DNA from: Streptomyces carpinensis
GTDB taxonomy: Bacteria; Actinomycetota; Actinomycetes; Streptomycetales; Streptomycetaceae
DNA length: 64,000 nt
Reading direction: 5' to 3'
NCBI RefSeq assembly: GCF_002154505.1
Contig: NZ_MUBM01000017.1
Span: forward strand, 1 to 64,000
Shown here: positions 36,174 to 45,485 of the stretch, in pieces
Numbering within the stretch: position 1 is the first letter of the stretch
Layout of the letters: each line of letters opens with the position of its first letter
Notes under the pieces: generated by a model
Seen by the model: the letters and a program-made list of their open reading frames with translations, nothing else
What the model was told of the DNA's origin: nothing
The model's database searches: none
Translations under genes and position numbers: made by a program

Positions 36174-37864
36174 GATCCGCTCGCCCCCTCCTGCTCCGCT
36201 CCCACCGCCGCCCCGCTCGCCCGTCGCTCCCGCAGGTCGAGGAGCGGGGCGAAGCTGGTGATGGGCGGCAGCGACCGGTCCGCGGCGAAGTTGAACCGGG
36301 GCGGCGGCGAGGACGTGGCCCATTCCAGGGTGTGCGCCTGCCACGGGTCGTCGCCGGCGTTCCCCGACCGGCCCAGGGCCACCTTGCGCAGCGTCCACAG
36401 CACGTTCACGACGAAGACGCCGATGCCCACGGCGAGGAAGCCCGCCCCGATGCTGGCGAGCAGGTTCAGCCAGGCGAAGCCGTCGAAGGAGGCGTAGGTC
36501 GCCACCCGGCGCGGCATGCCCTGGTAGCCGAGGGCGAACATGGGCAGGAACGTCAGGTTCGTGCCGACCACCAGCAGCCAGAAGTGCAGCCGGCCGAGCC
36601 GCTCGCTCAGCATCGCCCCGGTGACCTTCGGGGTCCAGTAGTAGACGGCCGCGAACAGACCGAAGGCACTGCCGGCGAAGAGCACGTAGTGCAGGTGGGC
36701 CACGACGAAGTAGCTGTCGGTGACGTGGTAGTCGATCACCGGGGTGCCGACCATGATGCCGGTGAGCCCCCCGATCAGGAACTGCGGGATGAAGGCGAGG
36801 GCGAACAGCATCGGCGTACGCAGGCGGATCCGGCCGCCGAGGATCGTGCCGATCATGCCGAAGTACTCCACGCCCGCGGGGACGAGGAGGGCGATGGACG
36901 TCAGGGAGTAGTAGTCGTTGGTGGCCTGTCCGGTGGCGAACATGTGGTGGCCCCACACGCTCATGGACAGGGCGGCGAAGACCAGCAGCGACAGGGCTGT
37001 GCCCTTGTAGCCGAAGAACCGGCGGCCGGAGAAGACGGCCAGCACCTCCGCGACGGCGGCGAGGTAGGGGAAGAACATCACGTACACGACCGGGTGACCG
37101 TAGAACCAGAACAGGTGCTGGTAGCCGATGTTCCAGGTGTTCGAGGTGAAGACGGAGGCGTCGGCGCGGCCCACGGCCAGCAGGGCGAGCGCCGCGAGCA
37201 GGGCGGGGAAGGCACCGATCACCATCAGACAGCTGGCGATCATCGACCAGCAGAACACGGGCAGGCGCAGCATCGTCATGCCCCGCGCGCGGCGTCGCAG
37301 CACCGTCCACAGCACGGTCCAGCCCATGATGATGACGCCGGTGGTGGCCAGGAGGACCCCTGCGATCCACAGGTCCGACCCGAGGCCGGGCGAGTGCACC
37401 TTGTCCGCGAGCGGCGGGTAGGAGAACCAGCCGCCCGCGTGGGCTCCCTGGGGCGTGGCGAAGCCGGAGAGCATCAGCACGGCGCCGAGCACGTAGAGCC
37501 AGTAGCCCAGCAGTGTCAGGCGCGGTGCGGCGATGCCTGGTGCCCCGATCTGCAGCGGCACCAGGTAGGTCCCCATCCCGACGGCGAACGGGGTGAGCAC
37601 CATGTAGATCATGCCGGAACCGTGGATGGTGAAGAGCTGGCTGAAGGTGGCCGGGTCGACCACGTGCAGGTCGGGCTGGGCGAGCTGGCTGCGCATCAGC
37701 AGGGCGAGAACGCCCATGAGCAGGAAGATGACCAGCGAGGTGCCGATGGTCAGCAGCCCGATGCGCTTGTGGTCCGTCGAGGTCACCCAGCCCAGCCAGC
37801 CGCCCGGGACGACCGGCCGGCCCCCGGTGTCCTCGGTGCCGGCGGCGGGGGACGCGACTGTCAC
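36170..37864 (-). CDS. Divergent cytochrome oxidase subunit I (ctaD2)
   Basis: A 564-aa haem-copper oxidase subunit I with twelve predicted helices. Haem and CuB ligands are complete: His81, His257, His306, His307, His390, His392, plus Tyr261. Compared with ctaD1 at 2828, the proton-channel residues are replaced: Asn to Thr99, Asp to Gly110, Asn to Thr117, Glu to Val259 (GHPVVY), Thr to Ala330 and Lys to Glu333 (VPAGVE). The start is GTG 37864, overlapping the ctaC2 stop. It pairs with the subunit II gene upstream; no subunit III is nearby. It may be a non-pumping or specialised oxidase. Confidence 0.92.
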   Translation of the reverse strand: MTVASPAAGTEDTGGRPVVPGGWLGWVTSTDHKRIGLLTIGTSLVIFLLMGVLALLMRSQLAQPDLHVVDPATFSQLFTIHGSGMIYMVLTPFAVGMGTYLVPLQIGAPGIAAPRLTLLGYWLYVLGAVLMLSGFATPQGAHAGGWFSYPPLADKVHSPGLGSDLWIAGVLLATTGVIIMGWTVLWTVLRRRARGMTMLRLPVFCWSMIASCLMVIGAFPALLAALALLAVGRADASVFTSNTWNIGYQHLFWFYGHPVVYVMFFPYLAAVAEVLAVFSGRRFFGYKGTALSLLVFAALSMSVWGHHMFATGQATNDYYSLTSIALLVPAGVEYFGMIGTILGGRIRLRTPMLFALAFIPQFLIGGLTGIMVGTPVIDYHVTDSYFVVAHLHYVLFAGSAFGLFAAVYYWTPKVTGAMLSERLGRLHFWLLVVGTNLTFLPMFALGYQGMPRRVATYASFDGFAWLNLLASIGAGFLAVGIGVFVVNVLWTLRKVALGRSGNAGDDPWQAHTLEWATSSPPPRFNFAADRSLPPITSFAPLLDLRERRASGAAVGAEQEGASGS

Positions 37865-38517
37865 GTCGCGGTCCCTGTCCCGGTGCCGATCGGCTGCCCG
37901 TGCAGGTACCGGTCGTACTCCTCGGGCGAGACGGCCTTGATCCAGAAGTCCATGGCGTAGTGCCTCTCACCGCAGAACTCCGCGCACCGGCCCCGCCAGC
38001 GGCCCTCATGGTCGAGGGTGAGGGTGAAGGTGTTCACGTGGTCGGGGAAGGCGTCCATCTTGTAGCGCAAGTCCGGGACCCACAGCGAGTGGATGACGTC
38101 GTTGGAGGTCAGTCGCAGCTCCACGGGGCGACCGGTGGGCACGACCAGCGTGGGCAGGTCCTTGCCGCGGCAGGTGCCGGTGACGCTGACCTTGGCGGGG
38201 GACTGCGGGTAGCCGAACTTCCAGCACCATTGGAAGCCCATCACGTCGACGCGGACGGGTGTGCGGTTCGGTGGGCGGTGCTCCTCGTGGTTCTGCCAGG
38301 CGGTCCAGGCGACGAGGAACGCCGCGAAGGCGGCGAGGACACCGACGTAGTACTTCTCCAGCACGGGACGTTGGGGCCTGTCCGAAGGGGTCGGCTGCCG
38401 GCCGGCACGCCGCCTGACGACCGCGTGGCACACCAGGGCGAGGACGACCAGGAACACGAATGCGGCGACGGCCGACTCCAGGGTGAAGACGGTGCCGAAG
38501 ACACGGCGCTGGATCAC
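37861..38517 (-). CDS. Cytochrome oxidase subunit II (ctaC2) with CuA site
   Basis: A 218-aa subunit II. Two membrane helices (about residues 10-32 and 55-73) precede a cupredoxin domain with the CuA ligands His in NDVIHSLWVPDL, then CAEFCGERHYAM. An aromatic electron entry patch is present as GFQWCWKF. No c-type haem motif (CxxCH) is present, so electrons must come from a separate cytochrome. GAAAGGG 7 bases before GTG 38517 supports the start. It heads the ctaC2-ctaD2 unit. Confidence 0.92.
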   Translation of the reverse strand: MIQRRVFGTVFTLESAVAAFVFLVVLALVCHAVVRRRAGRQPTPSDRPQRPVLEKYYVGVLAAFAAFLVAWTAWQNHEEHRPPNRTPVRVDVMGFQWCWKFGYPQSPAKVSVTGTCRGKDLPTLVVPTGRPVELRLTSNDVIHSLWVPDLRYKMDAFPDHVNTFTLTLDHEGRWRGRCAEFCGERHYAMDFWIKAVSPEEYDRYLHGQPIGTGTGTAT

Positions 38518-38833
38518 CGTGCCACCCTTTCGGCCGACCGGTCCGCGCCCGATGTGCCGTCCGGGCGAGGGGACGGGGCACCCGCCACGGCTCCCCGGTG
38601 GACCCGCTCGACCATACGATCACTCCCCTCGCATCCCGCCGGACCGCGGCCACCCGGACATTACGGGCATGCCGGATGCTCTGCGAGAAGACACACCGCC
38701 ACGCCGCTGCCGGCAGTCCCCCCGGCGACCGCGGCTCACACCTTCCGTGCCGTGCTTCGCCCGTTTCACCCGATCAACCACGGGTACTTCGCAGCACCGG
38801 AGGGAAGTCGGCCGGACGGAAGGAGGCGATCCA
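38518..38833. other. Divergent promoter region without a gene
   Basis: These 316 bases separate the minus-strand oxidase unit from the plus-strand hemerythrin gene. No coding frame or clear palindrome was found. The promoters of both units must lie here. Confidence 0.4.
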
Positions 38834-39823
38834 TTGCCCAGCCGCAGCCAGGTGCGGCGTCTGCTCGCGGACGGCCTCGACTACGAGGAGGCCGGACGGC
38901 GGCTCGGTGTGCCCCCGGGTCAGGCCTTCCTGATCGCCACCGGTCTGCCGGCCGACGGCGGCGGCACGCTGCCCACGGCGGAGCAGCACCGTCCCGGCAT
39001 GCCACAGGAGTCCACCCAGCACTTGGCGAACCCGCCCACGGAGAACCCCACCGGCAAGGACGAGACCAGGCAGTGGCTGAAGCACCGGGCCGCCGCCGAC
39101 CGGCAGATGCGGCAGGCCGCCGAGCAGCGCGACGCCTGCCCGGAAGGCGAGCGCGCGCCCGGTGACGTGCACGAGCTCACCGACGTGCTGACCCGCGACC
39201 ACGACCGGGTCACCGCGCTGCTGAAGCAGCTGCAGGCCCTCCCGGGCAGGAAGCAGGGCGGCACGGAGGCCCAGCGGCTGCGCCGGCAGTCCGTCGTGGA
39301 CCTGATCGCCGAGGCGCTGGCGAGTCACGAGCCGGCCGAACAGCGCCATCTGTGGCCGACCGTGCGTCAGGTACTGGACGACGGGGACCGGCTGGCCGAC
39401 CAGGCGCTGGAGCAGGAGAGCCAGAGCACCCGCACCCTGTCGGACCTGCGGCGCGCCTCGCCGCACGGCGAGGAGTTCGACGAGCTGGCCGGGCAGCTCG
39501 GGACCCAGCTGCGCCGGCACGTCGCCTTCGAGGATGCCGTGTTCGCCCGGCTGCGCGAGAATCTCGCGCAGGACGACCGTGAGCTGCTGGGCTCAAGGAT
39601 CGTCCAGACCTGGCGAACCGGACCGACCCGGCCCCAGCCGCACGCCCCGGCACGTCCGCCGGCCGCGGTGGCCGACGCCGGCGCGGCGGCCGGGCTGATG
39701 GACCGGATCAGCGACACGGTGGGCGAGCGCCACGCGGACCGCAAGGGAACCGAGCGCGCGGACCACGAGAACCCGGAGCAGCACGAGGAGAGCGAACCGA
39801 GACCTCGTCCAGAAGGGTCCTGA
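38834..39823 (+). CDS. Hemerythrin-like HHE-domain protein
   Basis: A 329-aa protein. A central four-helix domain (about residues 115-260) carries the expected metal ligands: DHDRV, SHEPAEQRHLWP, and RRHVAFEDAVF. It probably binds a di-iron centre and senses or carries oxygen or NO. The N- and C-terminal regions are low in complexity and charged. AGGAGG at 38821-38826 is 7 bases before TTG 38834, fixing a TTG start. It lies 127 bases before the selenocysteine formate dehydrogenase gene and may protect it from oxygen, which is inference. Confidence 0.85.
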   Translation: MPSRSQVRRLLADGLDYEEAGRRLGVPPGQAFLIATGLPADGGGTLPTAEQHRPGMPQESTQHLANPPTENPTGKDETRQWLKHRAAADRQMRQAAEQRDACPEGERAPGDVHELTDVLTRDHDRVTALLKQLQALPGRKQGGTEAQRLRRQSVVDLIAEALASHEPAEQRHLWPTVRQVLDDGDRLADQALEQESQSTRTLSDLRRASPHGEEFDELAGQLGTQLRRHVAFEDAVFARLRENLAQDDRELLGSRIVQTWRTGPTRPQPHAPARPPAAVADAGAAAGLMDRISDTVGERHADRKGTERADHENPEQHEESEPRPRPEGS

Positions 39824-39950
39824 CGACACTCAGGACTCATCCGGCGGACGCCAGTGGAAGACGGCGGCCGGACCGCCCCCGAGGCACGAAGAGGCACGAA
39901 GAGCAGGACCCGGGCAGCACCGCACGGGCTCACGCGAAAGGGCTCACGTC

Positions 39951-42900
39951 ATGGGCGTACGCACCTGGATCGACTCCTGGCCGGTCTACCGCCAGCTCAA
40001 GGGCACCGACCCCCTGGGCCGCGGGGCCGCCGCCAAGAGCGGACCCAGCGCACGGCTCACGCCCCGGGTCGCCTCCGCGGACCGGGTGGTGAAATCGGTC
40101 TGTCCGTACTGCGCCGTGGGCTGCGGCCAGAACGTCTACGTGGAGGACGAACGGGTCACGCAGATCGAGGGCGACCCGGACTCCCCCATTTCCCGTGGCC
40201 GGCTGTGCCCCAAAGGCGCAGCCAGTCTCCAGCTGACCACCGGGGAGGCCCGGGAGCACTACGTCCTCCACCGGCGCCCGTACGGCACCGAGTGGGAGCG
40301 CCTCGACCTGGACACGGCGATGGACATGATCGCCGACCGGGTGATCGAGGCCCGCCGCGCGGGCTGGCAGTGGGAGGTCGACGACGTCCGCACCCGGCGC
40401 ACGCTGGGCATCGCCAGCCTCGGTGGAGCCACCCTGGACAACGAGGAGAACTACCTGATCAAGAAGCTCTTCACCGCCCTGGGAGCGATTCAGATCGAGA
40501 ACCAGGCGCGTGTTTGACACTCCTCCACCGTTCCCAGTCTGGGAACCTCGTTCGGCCGCGGCGGCGCGACCACCTTCCAGCAGGACCTGCAGAACTCCGA
40601 CTGCATCGTCATCCAGGGCTCGAACATGGCCGAGTGCCATCCGGTCGGGTTCCAGTGGGTGATGGAGGCCAAGGCCCGGGGCGCGAAGGTGATCCACGTC
40701 GACCCGCGGTTCACCCGGACCAGCGCGCTGGCCGACCTGCACGTGCCGCTGCGCGCGGGCTCCGACATCGCCTTCCTCGGCGGGATCGTCAACTACGTCC
40801 TCAGCAACGACAGGTACTTCCGTGACTACGTCGTCGCCTACACCAACGGACCCGTGGTGCTGAGCGAGGACTTCTGCGACACCGAGGACCTCGACGGCGT
40901 GTTCTCCGGGCTCGACCGGGACAGCCGCAGCTACGACAACAGCAGCTGGCAGTACGAGGGCATGGAGATCCAGGCGGCCTCCGGGCAGCGCGACGCGGAG
41001 TACGACAAGCGCACCGGTGCCGGCGCCTCGGTGAGCGCGGCGGGCCGCGGAGAGGCCCACGGGTCGGGCGGCGCCGACATCGGCGAGGGCGAGCCGCAGC
41101 GGGACGAGACGCTGACCCACCCGCGGTGCGTCTTCCAGGTGCTCAAGCGGCACTACGCCCGGTACACCCCCGAGATGGTGGAGCGGATCTGCGGGGTGCC
41201 GCAGGACCTGTTCCGGCAGGTGTGCGAGCTCGTCACGGAGAACTCCGGGCGCGAGCGGACCACCGCGTTCGCCTACGCGGTCGGCTGGACCCAGCACACC
41301 GTGGGGGTGCAGTACATCCGGGCGGCCGCCGTGCTGCAGAGCCTGCTGGGCAACATCGGCCGACCGGGCGGCGGCATCCTCGCGCTGCGCGGGCACGCCT
41401 CCATCCAGGGCTCCACGGACATCCCCACCCTGTTCAACCTGCTGCCCGGGTACATCCCGATGCCGCACGCGCACAAGCGGGAGGATCTCGACGCCTTCGT
41501 CAAGGCCGAAGCGGCGAGCAAGGGCTACTGGGGCAACATGCGTGCCTACATGGTGAGCCTGCTCAAGGCGTACTGGGGCGACGCGGCCACGCCCGACAAC
41601 GACTTCTGCTTCGACCATCTGCCGCGCCTGACCGGCTCGCACTCCACCTACGAGACGGTCATGGCCCAGCTGGAGGGGACCTGCAAGGGCTACTTCCTGA
41701 TGGGCGAGAACCCCGCGGTGGGCTCGGCCAACGCCAAGATGCAGCGGCTGGGCATGGCCAACCTGGACTGGCTGGTCGTGCGCGACTTCTCGCTCATCGA
41801 GTCGGCCACCTGGTGGAAGGACGGCCCGGAGATCGAGACCGGGGAGCTGCGCACGGAGGACATCCGCACCGAGGTGTTCTTCCTGCCGGCCGCCGCGCAC
41901 ACCGAGAAGGACGGCAGCTTCACCAACACCCAGCGGCTGCTGCAGTGGCACCACCAGGCCGTCGAACCGCCCGGCGAGGCCCGCAGCGACCTGTGGTTCA
42001 CCTTCCACCTCGGCCGGCTGATCCGGCAGAAGCTCGCCGGGTCGACCGATCCGATGGACCGGCCGGTGCTCGACCTGACGTGGGACTATCCGACGAAGGG
42101 CGCCACCGCCGAGCCCGAGGCGGAGGCGGTGCTCGCCGAGATCAACGGCTACGACGCCGAGGGCAACCCGCTGTCCTCCTACGAGCAGCTCAACGCCGAC
42201 GGCTCGACCGCGTGCGGCTGCTGGATCTACTGCGGTGTCTACAGCGACGGCGCCAACCAGGCCGCCCGGCGCAAGCCGGGCAAGGAGCAGAACTGGGTGG
42301 CCAACGAGTGGGGCTGGGCCTGGCCCGCCAACCGCCGCATCCTGTACAACCGGGCCTCGGCGGACCCGGACGGCAGGCCGTGGAGCGAGCGCAAGGCACT
42401 GGTGTGGTGGGACGAGGCGAAGGCGGAGTGGACCGGCCACGACATCGCCGACTTCGCCAAGGACAAGTCCCCCTACCACCGGCCGCCCCCGGACGCGACC
42501 GGCGCCGAGGCGCTGTCGGGCACCGACGCGTTCATCATGCAGGCCGACGGCAAGGCCTGGCTGTACGTGCCGTCCGGGCTCACCGACGGCCCGCTGCCCA
42601 CTCACTACGAGCCGCAGGACTCGCCCTTCCCCAACCTGCTCCACGAGCAGCAGCGCAATCCCGTACGGCAGTTGATGCCTTCGCACCCCGACAACCGCTA
42701 CCAGCCCAGCGGCGACGAGCCGGGCTCGGAGGTGTTCCCGTACGTGGCGACCACCTACCGGCTCACCGAGCATCACACCGCGGGTGGCATGTCGCGCTGG
42801 CTGCCGTATCTGGCGGAGCTCCAGCCGGAGTTCTTCTGCGAGGTGTCACCGGAACTCGCCGCCGAGCGCGGTCTGGAGCACACCGGCTGGGCGACGATCG

Positions 42901-43211
42901 TCAGCGCCCGGGGCGTGGTCGAGGCGCGGGTGCTGGTCACCGACCGGGTGCCGCCGCTGACCGTGCACGACCGCACCCTGCACCAGGTGGGGCTGCCCTA
43001 CCACTGGGGGCCGAACGGCTACAGCACGGGCGACGCCGCCAACGAGCTGGTGCACCTGTCGCTCGACCCCAACACCCACATCCAGGAGACCAAGGCGTTC
43101 GCCGTCGACATCCGTCCGGGGCGCCGCCCCCGGGGTCCGGCCGCCGTGGAACTGGTGCGCGCCTACCAGGCACGGGCAGGCATCGACGACCGTACGGGCA
43201 CCGAGCCCTGA
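39951..43211 (+). CDS. fdhA: Formate dehydrogenase catalytic subunit, selenocysteine-containing
   Basis: A 1086-aa molybdopterin enzyme that oxidises formate to CO2. The N-terminal [4Fe-4S] motif has Cys51, Cys54, Cys58 and Cys86 (CPYCAVGC then CPKG). The reading frame contains one TGA at 40515-40517, codon 189, in QARV-U-HSSTV, exactly where selenocysteine sits in FdnG/FdhF, followed by the invariant His. The frame then continues unbroken for 897 codons through the molybdopterin domains. GAAAGGG at 39936-39942 precedes ATG 39951. There is no twin-arginine signal, so the enzyme should face the cytoplasm. Membrane partners fdhB and NrfD lie at 32313-34399. Confidence 0.95.
40515..40546 (+). 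promoter_or_regulatory. Selenocysteine codon with downstream SECIS-like hairpin
   Basis: UGA at 40515-40517 is followed 12 bases later by a hairpin: GTTCCCA (40530-40536) pairs perfectly with TGGGAAC (40540-40546) around GTC. The apical AGUCUG resembles the GGUCU loop of the Escherichia coli fdhF SECIS, and the 19-base distance from UGA to the loop G fits the bacterial window. It should recruit the SelB encoded at 47311-49128. Confidence 0.85.
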
Positions 43212-43266
43212 CCGAGCGGAGGCCGCGGGCGCGCGGCAGGGCGGGCGGAGGCGGCCCGCGCGGGTC

Positions 43267-44292
43267 TCACCTGAGGACCACCGAGTGGGGCCCGCGCGGG
43301 AGGAGTTCGCCGATCACCGGGGCGCCGGGGATCTCGCCGGCGACGAGCAGACCCCCGGAGGTCTGGGCGTCGGCCAGCAGGAGCCGGGTGTCCGGGTCCG
43401 TGTCGCCGAAGTCGGTGAACGGCGCCACCCACTCGAGGTTCCGCCGGGTGCCGCCGCTGACGTAGCCGTCCCGCACGGCCTGACGGGCCCCGTCCAGCCA
43501 GGGCACGGCGGCGGTGTCGACGACCGCGGTCACGCCCGAGGCCCGGGCCAGTTTGTGCAGATGGCCGAGGAGGCCGAAACCCGTCACGTCCGTCGCGCAG
43601 GAGGCGCCACTGGCGAGCGCCGCCTCGGACGCGTCCCGGTTGAGGGCCACCATCGTGGCCACGGCCTGCTCGAACCGTTCGCCGGTGGCCTTGTGACGGT
43701 TGTTCAGCACGCCCAGGCCGAGCGGTTTGGTCAGCGACAGGGGCAGGCCGGGCCGGCCGGCGTCGTTGCGCAGCAGCCGTGCCGGGTCGGCGAGGCCGGT
43801 GACAGCCATGCCGTACTTGGGCTCGGGGTCGTCCACGCTGTGTCCGCCGCCGACGTGGCAGCCGGCCTCGGCGGCGATCTCCAGGCCGCCGCGCAGCACC
43901 TCTCGGGCCAGGTCGAACGGCAGCAGGTCACGTGGCCATGCCAGGAGGTTCACGGCGAGGAGCGGACGGCCGCCCATGGCGTACACGTCGGACAGGGCGT
44001 TGGCCGCCGCGATGCGCCCCCAGTCGTACGGGTCGTCGACGACCGGCGTGAAGAAGTCCGCGGTCGACACCATGGCCTGGGCGGCGGCACCCTCGGGTGC
44101 GGGCAGGGTGACGACGGCCGCGTCGTCACCGGTGGCCAGTCCCACCAGCAGGGGGGCGTTGCCCGGAGACGGGAGCGCGGTCGCCAGGCCGCCCAGCATG
44201 TCCTCCAGTTCGCCGGGCGGGATCTTGCAGGCGCAGCCGCCGCCGTGGGCGAACTGCGTCAGCCGTACGGGTGTTTCGGGGGTGGCGGTCAT
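43267..44292 (-). CDS. selD: Selenide, water dikinase SelD
   Basis: A 341-aa selenophosphate synthetase, making selenophosphate from selenide and ATP. The catalytic motif is HGGGCACK near residues 16-23, with Cys20 at the position of Escherichia coli Cys17 and Lys23 at that of Lys20; it is a Cys form, not a selenoprotein. Further motifs TGDDAAV, GGHSVDDPEPKYG and TDVTGFGLLGH are intact. GAAGGA 6 bases before ATG 44292 supports the start. It is convergent with fdhA and divergent from the tRNA-Sec gene, 31 bases away. Confidence 0.95.
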   Translation of the reverse strand: MTATPETPVRLTQFAHGGGCACKIPPGELEDMLGGLATALPSPGNAPLLVGLATGDDAAVVTLPAPEGAAAQAMVSTADFFTPVVDDPYDWGRIAAANALSDVYAMGGRPLLAVNLLAWPRDLLPFDLAREVLRGGLEIAAEAGCHVGGGHSVDDPEPKYGMAVTGLADPARLLRNDAGRPGLPLSLTKPLGLGVLNNRHKATGERFEQAVATMVALNRDASEAALASGASCATDVTGFGLLGHLHKLARASGVTAVVDTAAVPWLDGARQAVRDGYVSGGTRRNLEWVAPFTDFGDTDPDTRLLLADAQTSGGLLVAGEIPGAPVIGELLPRGPHSVVLR

Positions 44293-44323
44293 GCCGGGTC
44301 CTTCCGGTAGCCTTGCGGGCGGT

Positions 44324-44416
44324 GGAGGCGTGTGGGTGCCTGGTGGCCCTCCCGGTCTTCAAAACCGAGGTGCCCGAGGATCTCGGGCAGGCGGGTTCGA
44401 TTCCCGTCCGCCTCCG
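44324..44416 (+). tRNA. selC: tRNA-Sec (anticodon TCA)
   Basis: A 93-base tRNA. The anticodon loop CTTCAAA carries TCA and sits on a CGGT/ACCG stem. The acceptor GGAGGCG (44324-44330) pairs with CGCCTCC (44409-44415). The long variable arm forms an 8-bp stem TGCCCGAG/CTCGGGCA, and the T loop TTCGATT closes a 6-bp stem with one G-U pair, giving the 13-bp acceptor-T helix of selenocysteine tRNAs. CCA is not encoded. TAGCCT at 44308-44313 is a plausible -10 box. Confidence 0.92.
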
Positions 44417-44418
44417 TC
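44398..44418 (+). repeat. tRNA-Sec 3' end copy of a direct repeat (att-like)
   Basis: The bases 44398-44418, covering the T loop to four bases past the acceptor, recur at 47326-47346 with one mismatch (20 of 21; the first 16, CGATTCCCGTCCGCCT, are identical). Duplication of a tRNA 3' end is the usual footprint of a tyrosine-recombinase integration. Confidence 0.65.
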
Positions 44419-45485
44419 GTCTACCTGTACCGATGTGAATCCCGGCCAAACGTGGGCCTGACCCACCTGCCGCGCCTCCCCTGACCTGCTGACTCCAAGA
44501 CCGCCGCGACGGCGACCGGGAGAGCGAGAGGTCGGCAAGCGCAGCGCCAACGCCGGCCTGTTCACGCCGGCCGCCGCGCTCGAACCCGTCCGCCTCTTCC
44601 GCGCCGAAGCACGCCGCATCGCCGCACCGGCAGGCCGCGGAGCAAAAGACTTCGTCTCCTACGACGGCCACACGATCGGCCTGTCCAGCGTGTGACGACC
44701 ACGTCGACCGCCACCGAGTCGCGCCCAACTGCGCCATGCCCGGTACCGGCTGGACGACCGGCATCCCCTCAGCGTCTGCGTGATCGTCTCCCAGGACGGC
44801 ATCACCACCGGCCACCGGGCCGAAGCATGACCGGACCGTCCAGCACCCCACGCGGCGAACGCGTCGGCACCCGCGGCCGGACCCGGGAGCGAGAGATCGT
44901 CTCCAACGGCGAGGTCATCGTCGACCTGAACGCCGACGAGAGCCCATTCGGTTGGCGCGACGTGCCCGATCCGGCGCGCGCGCAGCACGAAGGAAGACGT
45001 GACCGGCCGGCTCACCGTTGACACGATCACCGGCGACCGACTCGGCCGGCTGTCATTCCGAGCCGGGCGGCGTCGCCTCGCCGCAATCGCCATCCGGCCC
45101 CTCACCCACCGGGCGAATCGATTCTTTGGTCACTCTCCGACGCCGGGGCTTCCCCCCAGCCACCGAGACAGCAGCACGCGCCAGCTCCGCCCTCAGCTGG
45201 TCGAACGCCGGCGACCCTGACAGATCCCGAAACCTGGGACTTCGGCTCATACACAGCCAACGACCCACCGTCCGGACGGTAACCGCAGTTCCGTCGAATG
45301 GAGCAGCAGCGCAGGCTCGGCGGCTGTGGCGGCGTCAGCCCAGCCCGGCCGTCCTCGCAGGAAAAACCCAGGCCGGCCCGACGGCGGGAGTCAAGCAGCC
45401 CCCATCGCGGGCAATCACGCCCGCCGGGCACCAGGATCGTATACAGGCGTCACACGGCCCCGCTGCCTGACTCGGTCGAGCAGGG
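44417..45485. other. Decayed region downstream of tRNA-Sec
   Basis: No intact gene is seen across about 1.07 kb. Protein-like fragments occur in different plus-strand frames: GLFTPAAALEPVRLFRAEAR to a stop near 44695, YRLDDRHPLSVCVIVSQDG ending near 44830, and NGEVIVDLNADESPFGWRD near 44910-44970. On the minus strand SRSPRFRDLSGSPAFDQLRA (about 45190-45250) also looks coding. The pattern suggests remnants of genes brought in at the tRNA and since broken. None is recognised. Confidence 0.5.

Noticed and set aside
39951-40517. fdhA as a truncated pseudogene or two separate genes
   Set aside because: Both sides of the TGA are in the same frame, the position matches the family selenocysteine, a SECIS-like hairpin follows, and the full sel gene set is next to it.
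39930-42776. A 948-aa minus-strand open frame over fdhA
   Set aside because: Antisense to the clear formate dehydrogenase; composition is Val/Gly/Leu-rich with no motif.
44359-44619. 86-aa minus-strand frame overlapping tRNA-Sec
   Set aside because: It reads antisense through the tRNA; no ribosome site or family similarity.
44692-45105. Short open frames in the tRNA-Sec downstream region as real genes
   Set aside because: Coding-like pieces change frame repeatedly and lack starts; they were recorded as a decayed region instead.
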